From Parastagonospora avenae f. sp. tritici 18332-5 (taxonomy: Eukaryota; Ascomycota; Dothideomycetes; Pleosporales; Phaeosphaeriaceae), in the NCBI GenBank assembly GCA_022559985.1, contig JAFJTR010000003.1:434001-498000 (forward strand): a stretch of DNA of 64,000 nt, written 5' to 3'. Below the pieces are notes generated by a model, which had not been told where the DNA came from, ran no database searches, and saw nothing but the letters and a program-made list of their open reading frames with translations. Positions 44,931 through 56,237 of the stretch are shown here, piece by piece. The first letter of the stretch is position 1. Each line of letters starts with the position of its first letter. Made by a program: the position numbers and the translations under genes.

Positions 44931-47900
44931 TCTCCACCAAACAGAGCAATGCCCCAGAGCCGGCCTCTGCATGAGCATACCCTCTCGGGCGACCTAACGC
45001 GCAAACCGCAGCTGCGTCTGGATGCTTCCGACTTCTTTGTACAAACTCGCGGCTGCGGCGCCTGTCCTCATCACGAAACATGGGCACAGCAACAGCGATT
45101 CTTGGGCGGACTTCTCAAAATTTCATAGCGGCCAGGAGCACAAACCAACCTTTCTAATACCCCATCTGTCCTTCCCGGATTCTGCTCTCCTTGTTCCCAT
45201 TTCCTCAAATGAGCAGACAAAGTCGCTTGAGTCTCATTGATCTCGCTGATGACTCTGATCCTCCAGAGTGCCATTTTCAGCAGGCGAGTCACAATTTCTC
45301 AGTCTGGGCGGCAAGCGCTCGAATTCTCATAGTTTCCTTTTTCCTACACACGAACCTGGGCGGAATTCTGCACATTTATCGCGAATATTAGATTACGGGG
45401 TTGCGTCTCGGAGGCTGTCCTGAAATATCCTTTTCAAGTATGTATCACAACGAGATTGGGATGGACCAGCATCAGTGCTTCATTGCATTTTGCTGGAAAT
45501 AAGTGGTTGTTTGTGCTTTTTGCATGTTTCGGAATTATTCTCGCTTTCGAGTACGTCTTTCTCTGCTGTCTCTACCGCCATCTCGGATTGGGTTTTTCAT
45601 TTGGTTCAAACAAACTTGGGGCGGGACTTGGGTGGCAATCTGACTTTTTTTGTTCTGCGATGCAACGTACAGCAAGATCCGCGTACAATAGTATTTCTTC
45701 CTTTAGTTGATTGACAATACCTATCACCAATTCTTCAATCTCACATATCCCCTACTCTTGTGGTGCGGGACACGTATCCGAAACGCCAGGCACTGTTGAT
45801 CTGGTTATGCCTATTGAGCCTCAAATCTCCGAGGCTGCTGATCATCATGTTCGTCTCACTCGCGTCCGCACTGCACTACGGAAGGTTCTCTAACAAACGC
45901 AGCCAACCACGTCGCGTCTTACTCATTTCACGTCGTTCTTGCCACCACCTTCTCTCGAAGGAAGGCACTTTCTAGGACTAGCACGTACCACATCAATATC
46001 GAGTCACGTCTCACACATGTCAGATCTCGTGGCATCCACGGTCGTACAATAAGCACGTGGCTCTCGTGATTTTAACCGCACATAACCACCATGTGCCGAA
46101 ATTTCCTCCCAGCGTCAAAAACTTGACACATGAGGCAGGTGGAGATTTTTCGCCCATACTTCCTTCACACCGCCGCTGGCTGGGCGCGGGCTGGCAAACG
46201 TACCGCTCCCCTGAGTAGTGTACCAGGTACGGGACGCAGCGGCATCGGAAGCAGGGCAAGTCTGTTGGCTGCGTAGCGCGAACGTGTCTGAAATGCAGAG
46301 TCTGCATAGCTTAGTGTACCAAGCTGGAATTTTATCGACAAGGAATGCCGTGGTACTGGGTGGCCAACCAATGTTGGAGCCTTGACTGTCTCCGAGGGGG
46401 CAAGTGGGGGGACGCTTGCTTGCTGGACATGTTCGGTGGAGTAGGGATAAGGGTGAGTTGAGATGGAGGGGAGGGAGCGGTGTGTGTGGCTTGCGTACTG
46501 GGTGCGAATGGTGTTGGGTCTCGTGGACAAATCTCACAATTCCATCATCATCAGCTCGCTTGTCTGTCTGGCCTCCCTATCCCGAGTCAGAATCTGCCTC
46601 GTTCTGTCTTGTGCTGGCTGGGTCGGCCGTCTCACCCTACGCTCTGGTACTGACCTCACCACACACACCTCCCTGCATATCTGTCACGCACTCTCACCCA
46701 AACCCAACTTGCGACCACCCACAAACTCCACGGGCGAACATGACTAGACATTTGCCCGAAAGTCTCGGCCGCGCCGCACGCTCCCTTTCTCAAGCGTGTA
46801 TAGTGTTGCGGTCTAGTATCTAGCGTACCAAAGTACTCAACGGCCACCCGGCGATGACAGGCTGGGGCAGGTGGGGAAGGGAAGTACCTGCTTTACCGGT
46901 GACGGGATTTGAACGAATCACTCACCAAGGGATGACGGTGCGGAAAGGGAACAAGGCATGGCATGGTTTGCGATTCTCAGAATTTGCCGAGACGTTGATG
47001 CCAAGGGGGAAGGAGGAAAAATTGGACGCCATCGTCATGCGTCGTCTTGCTTGCGGAGATGAGAGAACGCTTCCTGCCCATCCTCGTGACGTGTTTCCTG
47101 CTTGCAAACGACTCCTTTTAATTTTGGGCAGCGGCATCGATGCTTTCGAAGAGGGTCGTGAACGGCTAGCTAGTCAGTGGTTCACATTCCTCGGACGTGG
47201 AGCGCAAGGATATGCCTGGATCGTTTGCGAAGCACTGCCCCTCGTGGGCCGACCCTCGCCGTTAGTGATCTTCTGTCCTTGCTATCGATAGGACGAGAAG
47301 GAAGTTGGGCTGATGATAATGTAACATCGGAATGATAACTCCCGTGTTGGCTGAGCACGTCTTGCTCACACTATCAGACGACTAGTGTGAAGTTTCTCGG
47401 CAAGTATGTTGAAGGAGTAAGCTGAACATGTGCTCAATCCAAAAAGGCAGCAGTGTCTCAAAAGAGGCAGTGTTGAACTCTACGGCGTGCAAATGGGCAG
47501 GTTAGACCTTGTATAGTCGGCACACAGACGGAACGCGATGGCAGTCTCAAAGTTTAAAAACCACCGACCGTTCTGCGGAGCTGGATACTTCCGGCGACAA
47601 TCAGCCGAAAGTGACAGATCGTTTATCGAATCGAATTCTACAAAAGTCTATTTTCTCGGATCAACGGGCATCGTGCATGCAAGTGATAGAATCGCATCCC
47701 CGCAAAGCTTGTGTGGGGAGGGTATTAAGGTTTGGATGAGCTGAACCAGGACATGGGGCTGTTGTTTTATATAGAAAAGGGCTGTATTTGAAATGGTATC
47801 AGCTGTTGTGAGAGGTTGGTGTCGATTACCTTTGCGCATATGCGTGCAGCTACGTAGGTAGCATGGTTGCTTGTTGGATTCGTGCTTTCGGTATATTGAA

Positions 47901-49586
47901 ACAAAACTTCATTGATATATACCGCTGTATCGGGTAGGATGACGACTTGATCGACGTGACTTGCGAAAGAAAGACTGTCTGATATATACCACTGTGTCGG
48001 ATGGCATGACGACCTTAGTGTCATGGCTAACGAAAGCAATATGGTAAAAGAGGATTTGTCACTGATGTGAAAGGCTGCGATGACCATGTCTTCATTACAC
48101 AGAATAGGAAGGAGGTTGACACGTTTGATCTCAACAGACGCAATGGGTCACTGAGAGGAGCGATACAGTTCTCGCGGTTATAGTTCACCCGAAGGATGTA
48201 GCAGTGAGGTTGGTCTCACTGCTTAGTGGTACGCCTAACTACAGGGATTAAGAGAGATGCTCTACATAAGGGCCTTCCGATAGTTGGGAGTTGAGTGAAG
48301 ATACGGCAGTGCGAGCAGGCAGAACTCGCAAGGTAAGTTTTCACATGCGTGGAAATTGAAAATACTGGTGAAAGGGTTTGAGAACAATGCTTCGCTGAAG
48401 GACTACTTCGGCTCCTATAGTGACAGTTCATTTCATTAAGGTCCTTTCTACGATATCTCGTTAGTTATAATCACGACTGGTGTAAAAATTTACGCTTAAC
48501 AATGATAACGTACGAGTACATGTGGAATGTTAACTCCCTAGTCCCGACACGTTAGTAAATTTAACTTCAAGAAGTTATACACACTCAAGTCTCGCGCGCG
48601 GAAAATTACTTCGAGGGTTGCACGAACAATATGTTCGTAACTTAGATTCCTCAGAGTACCCCTGCAACCTGTACACATTGGGACAATACGACAACTGCGA
48701 ACCTTAAATGACATGCTGCAGGAGTTAATCGCTTTATTATGAGTTCCAGATCGACTTTTTGATGATGTACTTTTCGGCAAATCTAGTGTGCCTTATAGTG
48801 TCGAAAATTGAAGCGCGCTGATTACATGAAATGAGTTACGCGGGTGAGAGGTGCAATCTCACCGCGGTTTGCGTGACGAGAACTTTTGTATTGCGGAAGA
48901 GTGGTCAAGTTCTGGACATTCAGAAAGACGTTTAGTGGCTGGTGCTTTCATCCGGTTCTTAGTAAACATACATATAATGCCGAACACTGTATGTTTGGTT
49001 ATGTGAGATGAGACACTGCTGTTGTTAGATTCCTTTTGGTATCCTCTCGTTTAGACACGTCATGCTTGACAAGATTTTGACATGTATCTCGTTTTCGAGC
49101 CCAAAAAGGGATCGCCGTTCGACTATGATGGTAGCAAGGATCCCAGAGGACCTGCGGTCTTGTGTAGGCCTATGAAGTACTTCCGGCTCTCTACTCTAGA
49201 ACAGTGCTCTTAATATTTTGGTTAACTCCAGGATTAGATGGGGTTGTCGTTAGCTAGTTATGTAACTAATTAACCTCCATGGTTAGAGGAAGGACCAAAC
49301 ATACACATTTGAAAGTTACGAAACCTTCGGTCTCGCGCTTTACGTAGCTGAGATATCCCGGCCGGAGCTCCTCCCTCCAGCACACCCTAGATTCGTTGCT
49401 GCAGCACGCGCTGGCGTATATTTGGCAGCCGACATCATGGTAGGTGACTCTGGAATTTGCAAAGTATTCTCGATGAGATAAAGAGACAGAAGCGCTGTGC
49501 CTACGCGCGTACAAGCACGAAGAGTTCCTCAACCCATATGCATTGTGTTTAAAGAAAGATGCTGAAACGCAAGCCGCAATTCTTGA
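44931..49586. other. Gene-empty block of 4.7 kb, partly AT-rich
   Basis: No supported gene. The first part follows the zinc-cluster gene and may include a long 3' UTR. A 145-codon frame at 46854-47291 has no recognisable domain. From about 47.5 to 49.5 kb the sequence becomes AT-rich with degenerate repeats and frequent stops, consistent with decayed, possibly RIP-affected, repeat DNA. No transposase or reverse-transcriptase remnant could be read. Confidence 0.5.
47914..48045. repeat. Degenerate tandem duplication, about 67-bp unit
   Basis: Copies begin GATATATACC at 47914 and 47981. They share CTGT, TCGG, ATGACGAC and CGAAAG in register. Many of the differences are G/A or C/T transitions, as expected for repeat-induced point mutation, though that process is only inferred here. 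Confidence 0.7.
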
Positions 49587-50309
49587 CTAGACTGGGAGTT
49601 CCATAGCAACACCAAACCTACTATGCCACTTCTCAGGATCAGCACACCTAGGCACTATGTCCGCAGCTCCATTTGCAATACAAGCTTCTGCTACTGTCAT
49701 CCTTGCGCTATCTACGAAACCATGTTTCTCATACATCTTGACAACGCCTGTATTGTCAGGGTGTACGACAAGCCTGATACGCGTCTGGACATCTCTCTTG
49801 GATACTCTGCCCATATCATCAGATACGAGTTTCCCGTATTTGATTGCTGCCTCGATAAGCCGTTTCGCGATACCATGGCCACGATACGCAGGCAGCGTGA
49901 AAAGAGTTGTAAGTTGCCAGCGGGTCTCTGATCCTTCGGAACCTGGTTCTGGTTGACCGGACTCAGGCCGGATGTAGTCGTCGCGCGAGACTGGGCCAAT
50001 CATGGTAAACGTTCCTGTCCACTCGCCGTCTAGCAACATTCTTAACTGCTTGTCGCCAGAAAATGATAATTCCTCGCCCTGTTCCTTTTCAGTCGCGACG
50101 CAGACCAAGATCGTCGTGCTTGGTTCAGTAATCCTGCTAAGCCATGCGAATTGTGGAAGCCGAAATTCGCTATCAAATTCTGCTGAAAATGCTTCCGGGG
50201 CGACTCGAAGTGCATGGAGCTTGAATGCGCGGAACTTGGTAGCGAGGGAATTGAGAAGCGTACCATCAGTCTCCTTGGGCAGCCGGATGGTGTCGTACAT
50301 GTTGCCCAT
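49587..50309 (-). CDS. GNAT-family N-acetyltransferase
   Basis: Single exon, 240 residues from MGNMYDTIRLPKETDG; an in-frame Met at 50378 would add 23 His/Ser/Thr-rich residues that look like leader. The acetyl-CoA-binding motif A is LTTLFTLPAYRGHGIAKRLIEAAI, with the (R/Q)xxGx(G/A) signature RGHGIA. Motif B reads RIRLVVHPDNTGVVKMYEKHGF. The N-terminal part includes SATKFRAFKLHALRVAPEAF-like sequence (LATKFRAFKLHALR), common in small-molecule GNATs of fungi. The enzyme would transfer acetyl from acetyl-CoA to an amine. The substrate is unknown. Confidence 0.9.
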   Translation of the reverse strand: MGNMYDTIRLPKETDGTLLNSLATKFRAFKLHALRVAPEAFSAEFDSEFRLPQFAWLSRITEPSTTILVCVATEKEQGEELSFSGDKQLRMLLDGEWTGTFTMIGPVSRDDYIRPESGQPEPGSEGSETRWQLTTLFTLPAYRGHGIAKRLIEAAIKYGKLVSDDMGRVSKRDVQTRIRLVVHPDNTGVVKMYEKHGFVDSARMTVAEACIANGAADIVPRCADPEKWHSRFGVAMELPV

Positions 50310-51913
50310 ATTCGTAGACGTGCTCAAGCTTGGCTCGTGGCTCGATTTGTGTGTGTGTTTGGGTGTGAGTATGTGCAAACATACCTAGGTATCTGATGGC
50401 CACGGACTGATATTTATAAACAATGGAAAGGCTCTGCAGAACAATGCAGCCCTGACTCAAGCATGAACTGCATGTGCTTGTCAATTTGCACACGAATAAA
50501 CACTTATCAGCAGTAATGAGTCAACGTCGAGTCTCTACCGATACGAATGAAAACTACATCCAGACTAGTTAGCAAGGTGCGGCTTTATCCAATAACAGCA
50601 CACTACAAGCATTACTCGACAGTCTTGAAGTACGGCGCAATGCTACGTCTGTGCACACAATGCGCAGATTTTATCACAACTTGCTCAAGAAGCAAATGAC
50701 CGGCAACTTCGGCACTAGGGCATATGCCGATTTAGGACTCGACATCACGAGGAATCGATCTCAATCAGGCGTCCTACAAAGTGTGGCCGAAATCCTGCAG
50801 TGACACCGGTAGTCCGCGAGCGATAAGCCTAGACTACTTAGAAGCCTTTTAGGTTGCTGAACGGAAGTATCTGTAGTCCGAGGCAAAAATTCAGAAGGAT
50901 GCTGGATCGCAATAACTGTCATTCGAGGTGTATTGACAGCTTGCAATACTGTCAGGTCCCTCCGCATGTGAGGCTACACCACAATCCAGACGCTGGATAG
51001 GAGCACTGTGCACAGGAAGTGTCTGACCCTGCATGAGACGAGGCTACTGCATTCTTTCGTACCTTGCACGTAGTTCCCTCGTCTTGAGAGAACCCTGGCT
51101 CCATGATAAAGATAAAGATTGTGCAGTAACCTTCCTTGGCTGTTTCCTGGGCGCTGTGTCTGGACGTGCACATTCTTGTTGCATCAAACTAGGCCGTGGT
51201 ATTGGCAAACCACACCCTGAAAGGTCGAGCTTGATGTTCGGCCTCCTCATGATACCATGCTGGGCAGTGGGAGCTGTAATGTTTGCTGAGTGAATTGCTG
51301 GTTAGGCTGAGCGGAATCCGAAGAACGATCATTTCAATACCCGACCGAAATGTTGTTAGATCATTACACAACAAGGCAAACATCAGGGTCAGGCAGTCCT
51401 TGGAATGTCAACTCAATAGCCCAGGACCCATATCAGAAGCAATAATCATCCATTATGATTTTACATGCTGTAGAGTTCGCCTCTAAAACGATTTGTCGAT
51501 CGTCGAAATACGTGCTGGAGACGTGCGTCGACGCAGCCCTTCACATGACAAAAGACAGCACTTCGTTTAGACTACCAATGCAAAGAATATGTGCGTGTCG
51601 CAGAAGCTAGTCTTTCAAGCTTCGGTCAAAGCAAATGGATGTTTCGCCACATTCGAGCCGCTAATTCAGGTAAAATCCGAAGCAGTAGATACCGGACGAG
51701 GTTTTCTTCTCTCGCGCACATGCTCAGATCAGTGAAGACCTGGTGCTTTGTGGACATGTCGTGTGTAGCGGCCATGTCCTCAGCGTGCGCGATGATGAAG
51801 GAAGGCTCGTTGGCTGCGGTTGGCAGATTTTGTTGACCAAGCTCGCTTAGTCATACTCACGCTAAGCATGGAGCTAAGACGTTCCTCCCAACTCACTTTT
51901 CTGCACGCAAAAC
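50310..51913. other. Intergenic region, no gene seen
   Basis: 1.6 kb between divergent genes (GNAT leftward, Rab escort protein rightward). Open frames are all under 90 codons and lack domains. Promoters are expected at both ends, but no element can be named. Confidence 0.5.
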
Positions 51914-53739
51914 ATGGACACTCTCGACAATACCGAATGGGACGTGCTCATTGTCGGCACCGGCCTGCAGCAGTCGCTGCTTGCCCTGTATGTCTATCGC
52001 GATACCTGAAGCTGGCGGGTGCGATCTGACTGACGCAGCCCATGAAGAGCTCTGTCGCGCTCCGACAAGAAAATCCTCCACATCGACGAAAATGACTACT
52101 ACGGTGGTGCCGAGGCTGCGTTCAGCTTACAAGAAGCTGAAGAGTGGGCTAAGAGAGTAAACACAGGTAGGCCGCACTTCACCTCTTCCAGCTGCGCCTC
52201 CTAATGACCTTGTAGGACTAGCAACTGCTGCCTTCTCAGATGTCACCATTACCAAGCCAGACGCTGCCCAAGCAGATGGTTCAAGCCCAGCATTGTCTAC
52301 CTCCAGGGCATACAGTTTGGCACTCGGTCCCCAGCTCATATACGCCCGTTCGACGCTTCTCCAGCGCCTAGTCTCATCACGGGTCTACCGACAGCTTGAG
52401 TTTCTTGCCGTCGGTAGTTGGTGGGTGTATGCTCCAGACACAGGGGATGAAACCCTCGAGTCTGAAAGCACGCACCGAACTGGGAAGTTATTGAAGGTGC
52501 CTAACGGACGGGAAGACATCTTCCAGGACCACGACCTCGACTTCAAGGCAAAGCGTGCTTTGATGAAATTCCTACGCTTCATTGGCGAGTACGAGGAGCA
52601 GGCTGAGGTCTGGGAAGGACATCGCCAACAACCGTTCTCGACATTCTTGTCCCAGCAGTTCAAGGTCCCAACCACCTTGCAGGGTCCCTTGTTGGCTCTC
52701 ACCTTGTCGCCGAATCCTCCAGATAAGACGACGACCGAATACGCACTGCCGCGAATTGCGAGACACCTACGATCTATCGGTGTGTTCGGCGCAGGCTTTG
52801 GGGCGGTCATACCCAAGTGGGGAGGCCTAGCTGAGATCAGCCAGGTCTCATGCCGCGCCTGTGCCGTGGGTGGTGGAGTCTACGTCCTTGGGAAAGGCCT
52901 TGATCCTTCCAACACAGATGCTACGGAGACTACAGAGCATGGCACAAAACTTCACCTGAAAGACGGCGAAGCTGTCACCGCAAAGTGGGTCGTGGGAGGT
53001 AACACTTCTACTGCACCGGAAGAGGTGTACTGCAGGTCGATAAGCATCGTGTCCTCGTCACTTGCGCCACTTTTTCCACCTCTTGCCGAAGACGCTCCAG
53101 CGCCAGCTTCGGCCGTGGTTGCTTTTCCGTCTGGATCAATCTCGCTCAAGTCGCCCGCTGGTATTCCACCACCCGTGCAAATCTTGGTGCACTCTAGCGA
53201 CACGGGCGAATGCCCTTCAGGTCAATGTAAGTCACTTCTCTCTTTCCCTACCCTTTGCTGTTCTGATGATACACTTTACGAATACTTATCTACATTGTCT
53301 GAATTTCTTTGACGATAACATCCTCTGACAAACTGATCACGGCTTAAAAAATGTTTCTGTCGATACAATACACGTTTTTCCTGGTCCTCATACTGACCAG
53401 AGTCTAGGCGTACTATATGCATCTACGGCGTTGTGTGGTAAGCTAGGGTTCGAGCTCCTCAGTAAAGCCGTCGACGCTCTCCTGGCTTCTGTGGACGTGT
53501 CGCCAGCTCCTAGTTTGCTCTGGTCAACACAGTATCATCAGCGACCAACGTCAGGTACAGAGGCGCTACCCATGGGTAACCACGATCACGTCTTGCGCTT
53601 CCCACCCCCCTCCACCGACCTGGCCTTCGATGATGAAATATTTGATCATGTCAAAGACGTATGGGAGAAGATCATGAGTGTTGAGGGAGGAGATTTCTTG
53701 ATTTTTCAGGACCGAGAAGTCTACGATGATGAGGATTGA
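51914..53739 (+). CDS. MRS6: Rab escort protein (REP/Mrs6)
   Basis: Exons 51914-51987, 52048-52166, 52216-53226 and 53408-53739 give 511 residues. REP presents newly made Rab GTPases to geranylgeranyl transferase II and delivers them to membranes. The GDI/REP Rossmann-like start is WDVLIVGTGLQQSLLALALS, then ILHIDENDYYGGAEAAF. Other GDI-family blocks are LIYARSTLLQRLVSSRVYRQ, LEFLAVGSWWVY, KVPNGREDIFQDHDLDFKAKR, LMKFLRFI and YALPRIARHLRSIGVFGAGF. GAVIPKWGGLAEISQVSCRACAVGG-type sequence follows. The third intron is 181 nt, longer than usual. The first junction uses the downstream AAG acceptor to keep ALALSRSDKK in frame. Confidence 0.9.
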
Positions 53740-54030
53740 TGCGAGTGCTTTAGTAGCAACATGTGAAAGTGAAACAATGTGGTCGAGTTATGCGCGTCCC
53801 ACAACAAAGAAATATACCCCATTCAAGTCTTTGACAAAATGTGCACCAGTGTGACCTACATTGTCCTCCTCTTTCTTCTCTAAGATTCCTTTGTCACTCG
53901 CGAGTCGCATCGCTCCCCAGCCATGACGAAGTGCCATATCGTGCCGCTTCACGACTATGCGGTAGCTCTAGAAGTCCAAGAGCAGAATCGAGAATCAACG
54001 TCTGTACAGACTCACACACCAAGATACACA

Positions 54031-54444
54031 ATGAAGACAACACTTCTCATCCTCCTCGTCACTTTCACCACACTCATCTCCGCCGCCAACGAGCGCAAAC
54101 CCACCGGCACAATAACCATCGGCGTGCCCATCGCGAAACCCAGCAAACAACCCGTGGCCCCCCCACACGACTCGACGCCCGGCCACTTCTACGCCTGCAC
54201 CAACGTCGACCTCATGGACACGTGTAAAAAGTTCGAAGACACGACCAAAACATGCCACAATTTCCCCCAAGAGTATGTTGGCAGTATCTCGTCCATCCAG
54301 CCGGATAGAAAGCAGAGAGGCTATTTCTTTGACCAGGCGGATTGCGGGGGCGAGGTGGATGAGCTGATTTGGCCGAGGAGTAGTAGTTTGAAGGGGAGGA
54401 GGTTTGATAATCGGGCGGCTAGTTGGCGGTGTGATGAGACTTGA
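54031..54444 (+). CDS. Small secreted cysteine-containing protein, crystallin-like pattern
   Basis: Single exon, 137 residues from MKTTLLILLVTFTTLISAAN, a clear signal peptide. After a Lys/Pro/Thr-rich linker come five cysteines: FYACTNVD, MDTCKKFE, KTCHNF, QADCGGEVD and SWRC. The order C..C..C-NF..SSI..G-YFFDQADCGG..IWP..RFDNRAASWRC resembles the beta/gamma-crystallin-like fold of small secreted fungal and bacterial proteins. The odd cysteine number may leave one free thiol. The frame is open from 53923, but the upstream part lacks a signal sequence. Size and secretion make it an effector candidate if the organism is host-associated, which the sequence does not show. Confidence 0.8.
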   Translation: MKTTLLILLVTFTTLISAANERKPTGTITIGVPIAKPSKQPVAPPHDSTPGHFYACTNVDLMDTCKKFEDTTKTCHNFPQEYVGSISSIQPDRKQRGYFFDQADCGGEVDELIWPRSSSLKGRRFDNRAASWRCDET

Positions 54445-54619
54445 TTGTTGGGAGGGAGTTGAATTAAGTTAGACGAGCTCTTTCAAGTCTCAAGATGATG
54501 CTGTTTGGTATGATTTGTGGTGATGAGTGTTTGGTTTTGGCTTGAAACGATGAGATCAGGAAAGATTGCCGTTGAAGATATTTGGAACCAGGTTGATGAG
54601 CAGTATGTACTCTCGTATT

Positions 54620-56044
54620 CTATTGAATGTACTTCTTCAGTCCGCGTAAGCGCTCCATAGCAGTCTCCAACACATCGTCGTTCTTGCAGACTGCGAACCG
54701 CAGCCAGTCCTCGACAATGTGTGCGTTACCTGGGGTAAAGAACTCAGTCGGTGGGATCGCCGCAACGCCAACCTCCTTGATCAGGAACCAACTCAGCTTG
54801 AAGTCACGAGGGCGCTCTGCAACGTGTGGTGGGAACTCGTAGTCTTCCGGTAGTTTGACTTTGGACATGTTGACCAGTACAAAGTACCCACCCTCAGGGT
54901 CAGAGTACGGGAGATCTAGTTCCTTGAAGATGGCGGTGAATTTGTCCATCTTGGCCTTCATCTCCTTCTTAGACTCGTCCCAGAAGCCGTGCGCGTCGGC
55001 TTGCTCGAAGCCAATGGCCGTCGCTTCTTGGAGTGGCGATACACTGCTGTAGCAAATGCGGGTATGTGCTGCACTGACGTACTTGATCAGATGTTCAGGG
55101 CCGATCAGCCAGCCTACTCTCCAGCCCGTCGCGTAAAAGTTCTTTCCTCCTGAGCCGACTGTTAATGTGAGTCTCGCGATCTCAGGCGACAGAGTTGCGA
55201 TACGCGTGAACGGGACGTAGTAGAGCCTGTCATACACCTCATCCGAGAGGATGATGATGTTGTGCTTGACACAGATGTCGCCAATGGCTTGTAGCTCGTC
55301 TTTCGAGAAGACTTTGCCGATGGGGTTGTGTGGAGAGTTGAGGACGATCATGCGTGTCTTTGGTGTGATGGCTGCTTCCAATTCCTTCAAGTCTAAGCTC
55401 CATTCTGACGCGGATGTGGTCTTGGTTGCGCCGTCCTTGGGTGGGTGCAGAGGCACGTACACGACCTTTCCACCAGGCATCTCAATGTTGCTGATGTACT
55501 GGTCGAAGAAGGGCTCGAAGACAATGACCTCGTCGCCTTGCTCCAGGAAGCCCATAAAGGCTGATAGCATGCCCTCGTTTGCGCCGGTCGTGATGGTGAC
55601 TTCCTTGTCAGGATCAAGTGTACGGCCAAAGAACGGTGAGTATGCGTCTGCAATGGCCTTCTTTAAGCGCGGTCGGCCTTTAGTGGGTGAGTACTGATTG
55701 CAGTCGACCTGATCGAGAGCCGACTTTGCAGCATCGAGGACGAATTTGGGAGGGTTGTAGCCAAAGAAGCCCTGGCCCATGTTGACGATGGGCTGGACTG
55801 GAGAAGCTGCTGCTGCTTCGTTGACGATTGACCTGGATGTGTTAGTTGAGGACAATGCAACTATAGAGCACACGCATTACCAGACATCCTGCTTCTGGCC
55901 TGCGACTCTTGCCGCGGGCTTGAAGGGGTCTTCGCGTCGTGTGGTGGCCGACATGGCTCGCAGAGGGGTGAAGTTGGTGGGGCACTGGGCTCTGAAAGCG
56001 ACAGGTCGAATATGACGAAAAGCTGAAGTCGCAAAACTGCGCAT
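54620..56044 (-). CDS. BNA3: Kynurenine aminotransferase-like class I aminotransferase
   Basis: Exons 56044-55881 and 55832-54620 give 458 residues; the 48-nt intron splits a Trp codon. The N-terminus MRSFATSAFRHIRPVAF is a likely mitochondrial presequence, and a second Met (MSATTRRED) could give a cytosolic form. The fold-type I PLP domain shows NMGQGFFGYNPPKFVLDAA, QYSPTKGRPRLKKAIA, TTGANEGMLSAFMGFL, NSPHNPIGKVFS, ILSDEVYDRLYY and the PLP-lysine segment GSGGKNFYATGWRVGW. This matches the Bna3/KAT branch that turns kynurenine into kynurenic acid; other substrates are possible. It is divergent from MGS1. Confidence 0.9.
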
Positions 56045-56237
56045 GGCCAATTCCAAGCAAAGTCTTTCCCGCAGCCCAAAGCCTGACTCTTGCTCCTGCG
56101 ACAAATTGCGTGCTTCGTGCTTCAACAATTACCTCCGTGGTATGCCGTCATCAAGCGGGCAGCTCCTCCGAATTTAGGCCGATAGCGGCAGTCGCGTTAC
56201 CTCGCGTCGCGTAAATAATTGTCCACTCATCGTCGAC
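56045..56237. promoter_or_regulatory. Compact bidirectional promoter, BNA3 / MGS1
   Basis: 193 bases separate the divergent start codons. The stretch must hold both promoters and leaders. No regulator site was identified. Confidence 0.5.

Noticed and set aside
46901..46914. tRNA T-arm-like string GACGGGATTTGAAC
   Set aside because: On the reverse strand the flanking bases do not form a T stem, and no acceptor, D or anticodon arm can be placed.
46854..47291. 145-codon rightward frame
   Set aside because: No domain, signal or conserved-looking block; cannot be told from chance.
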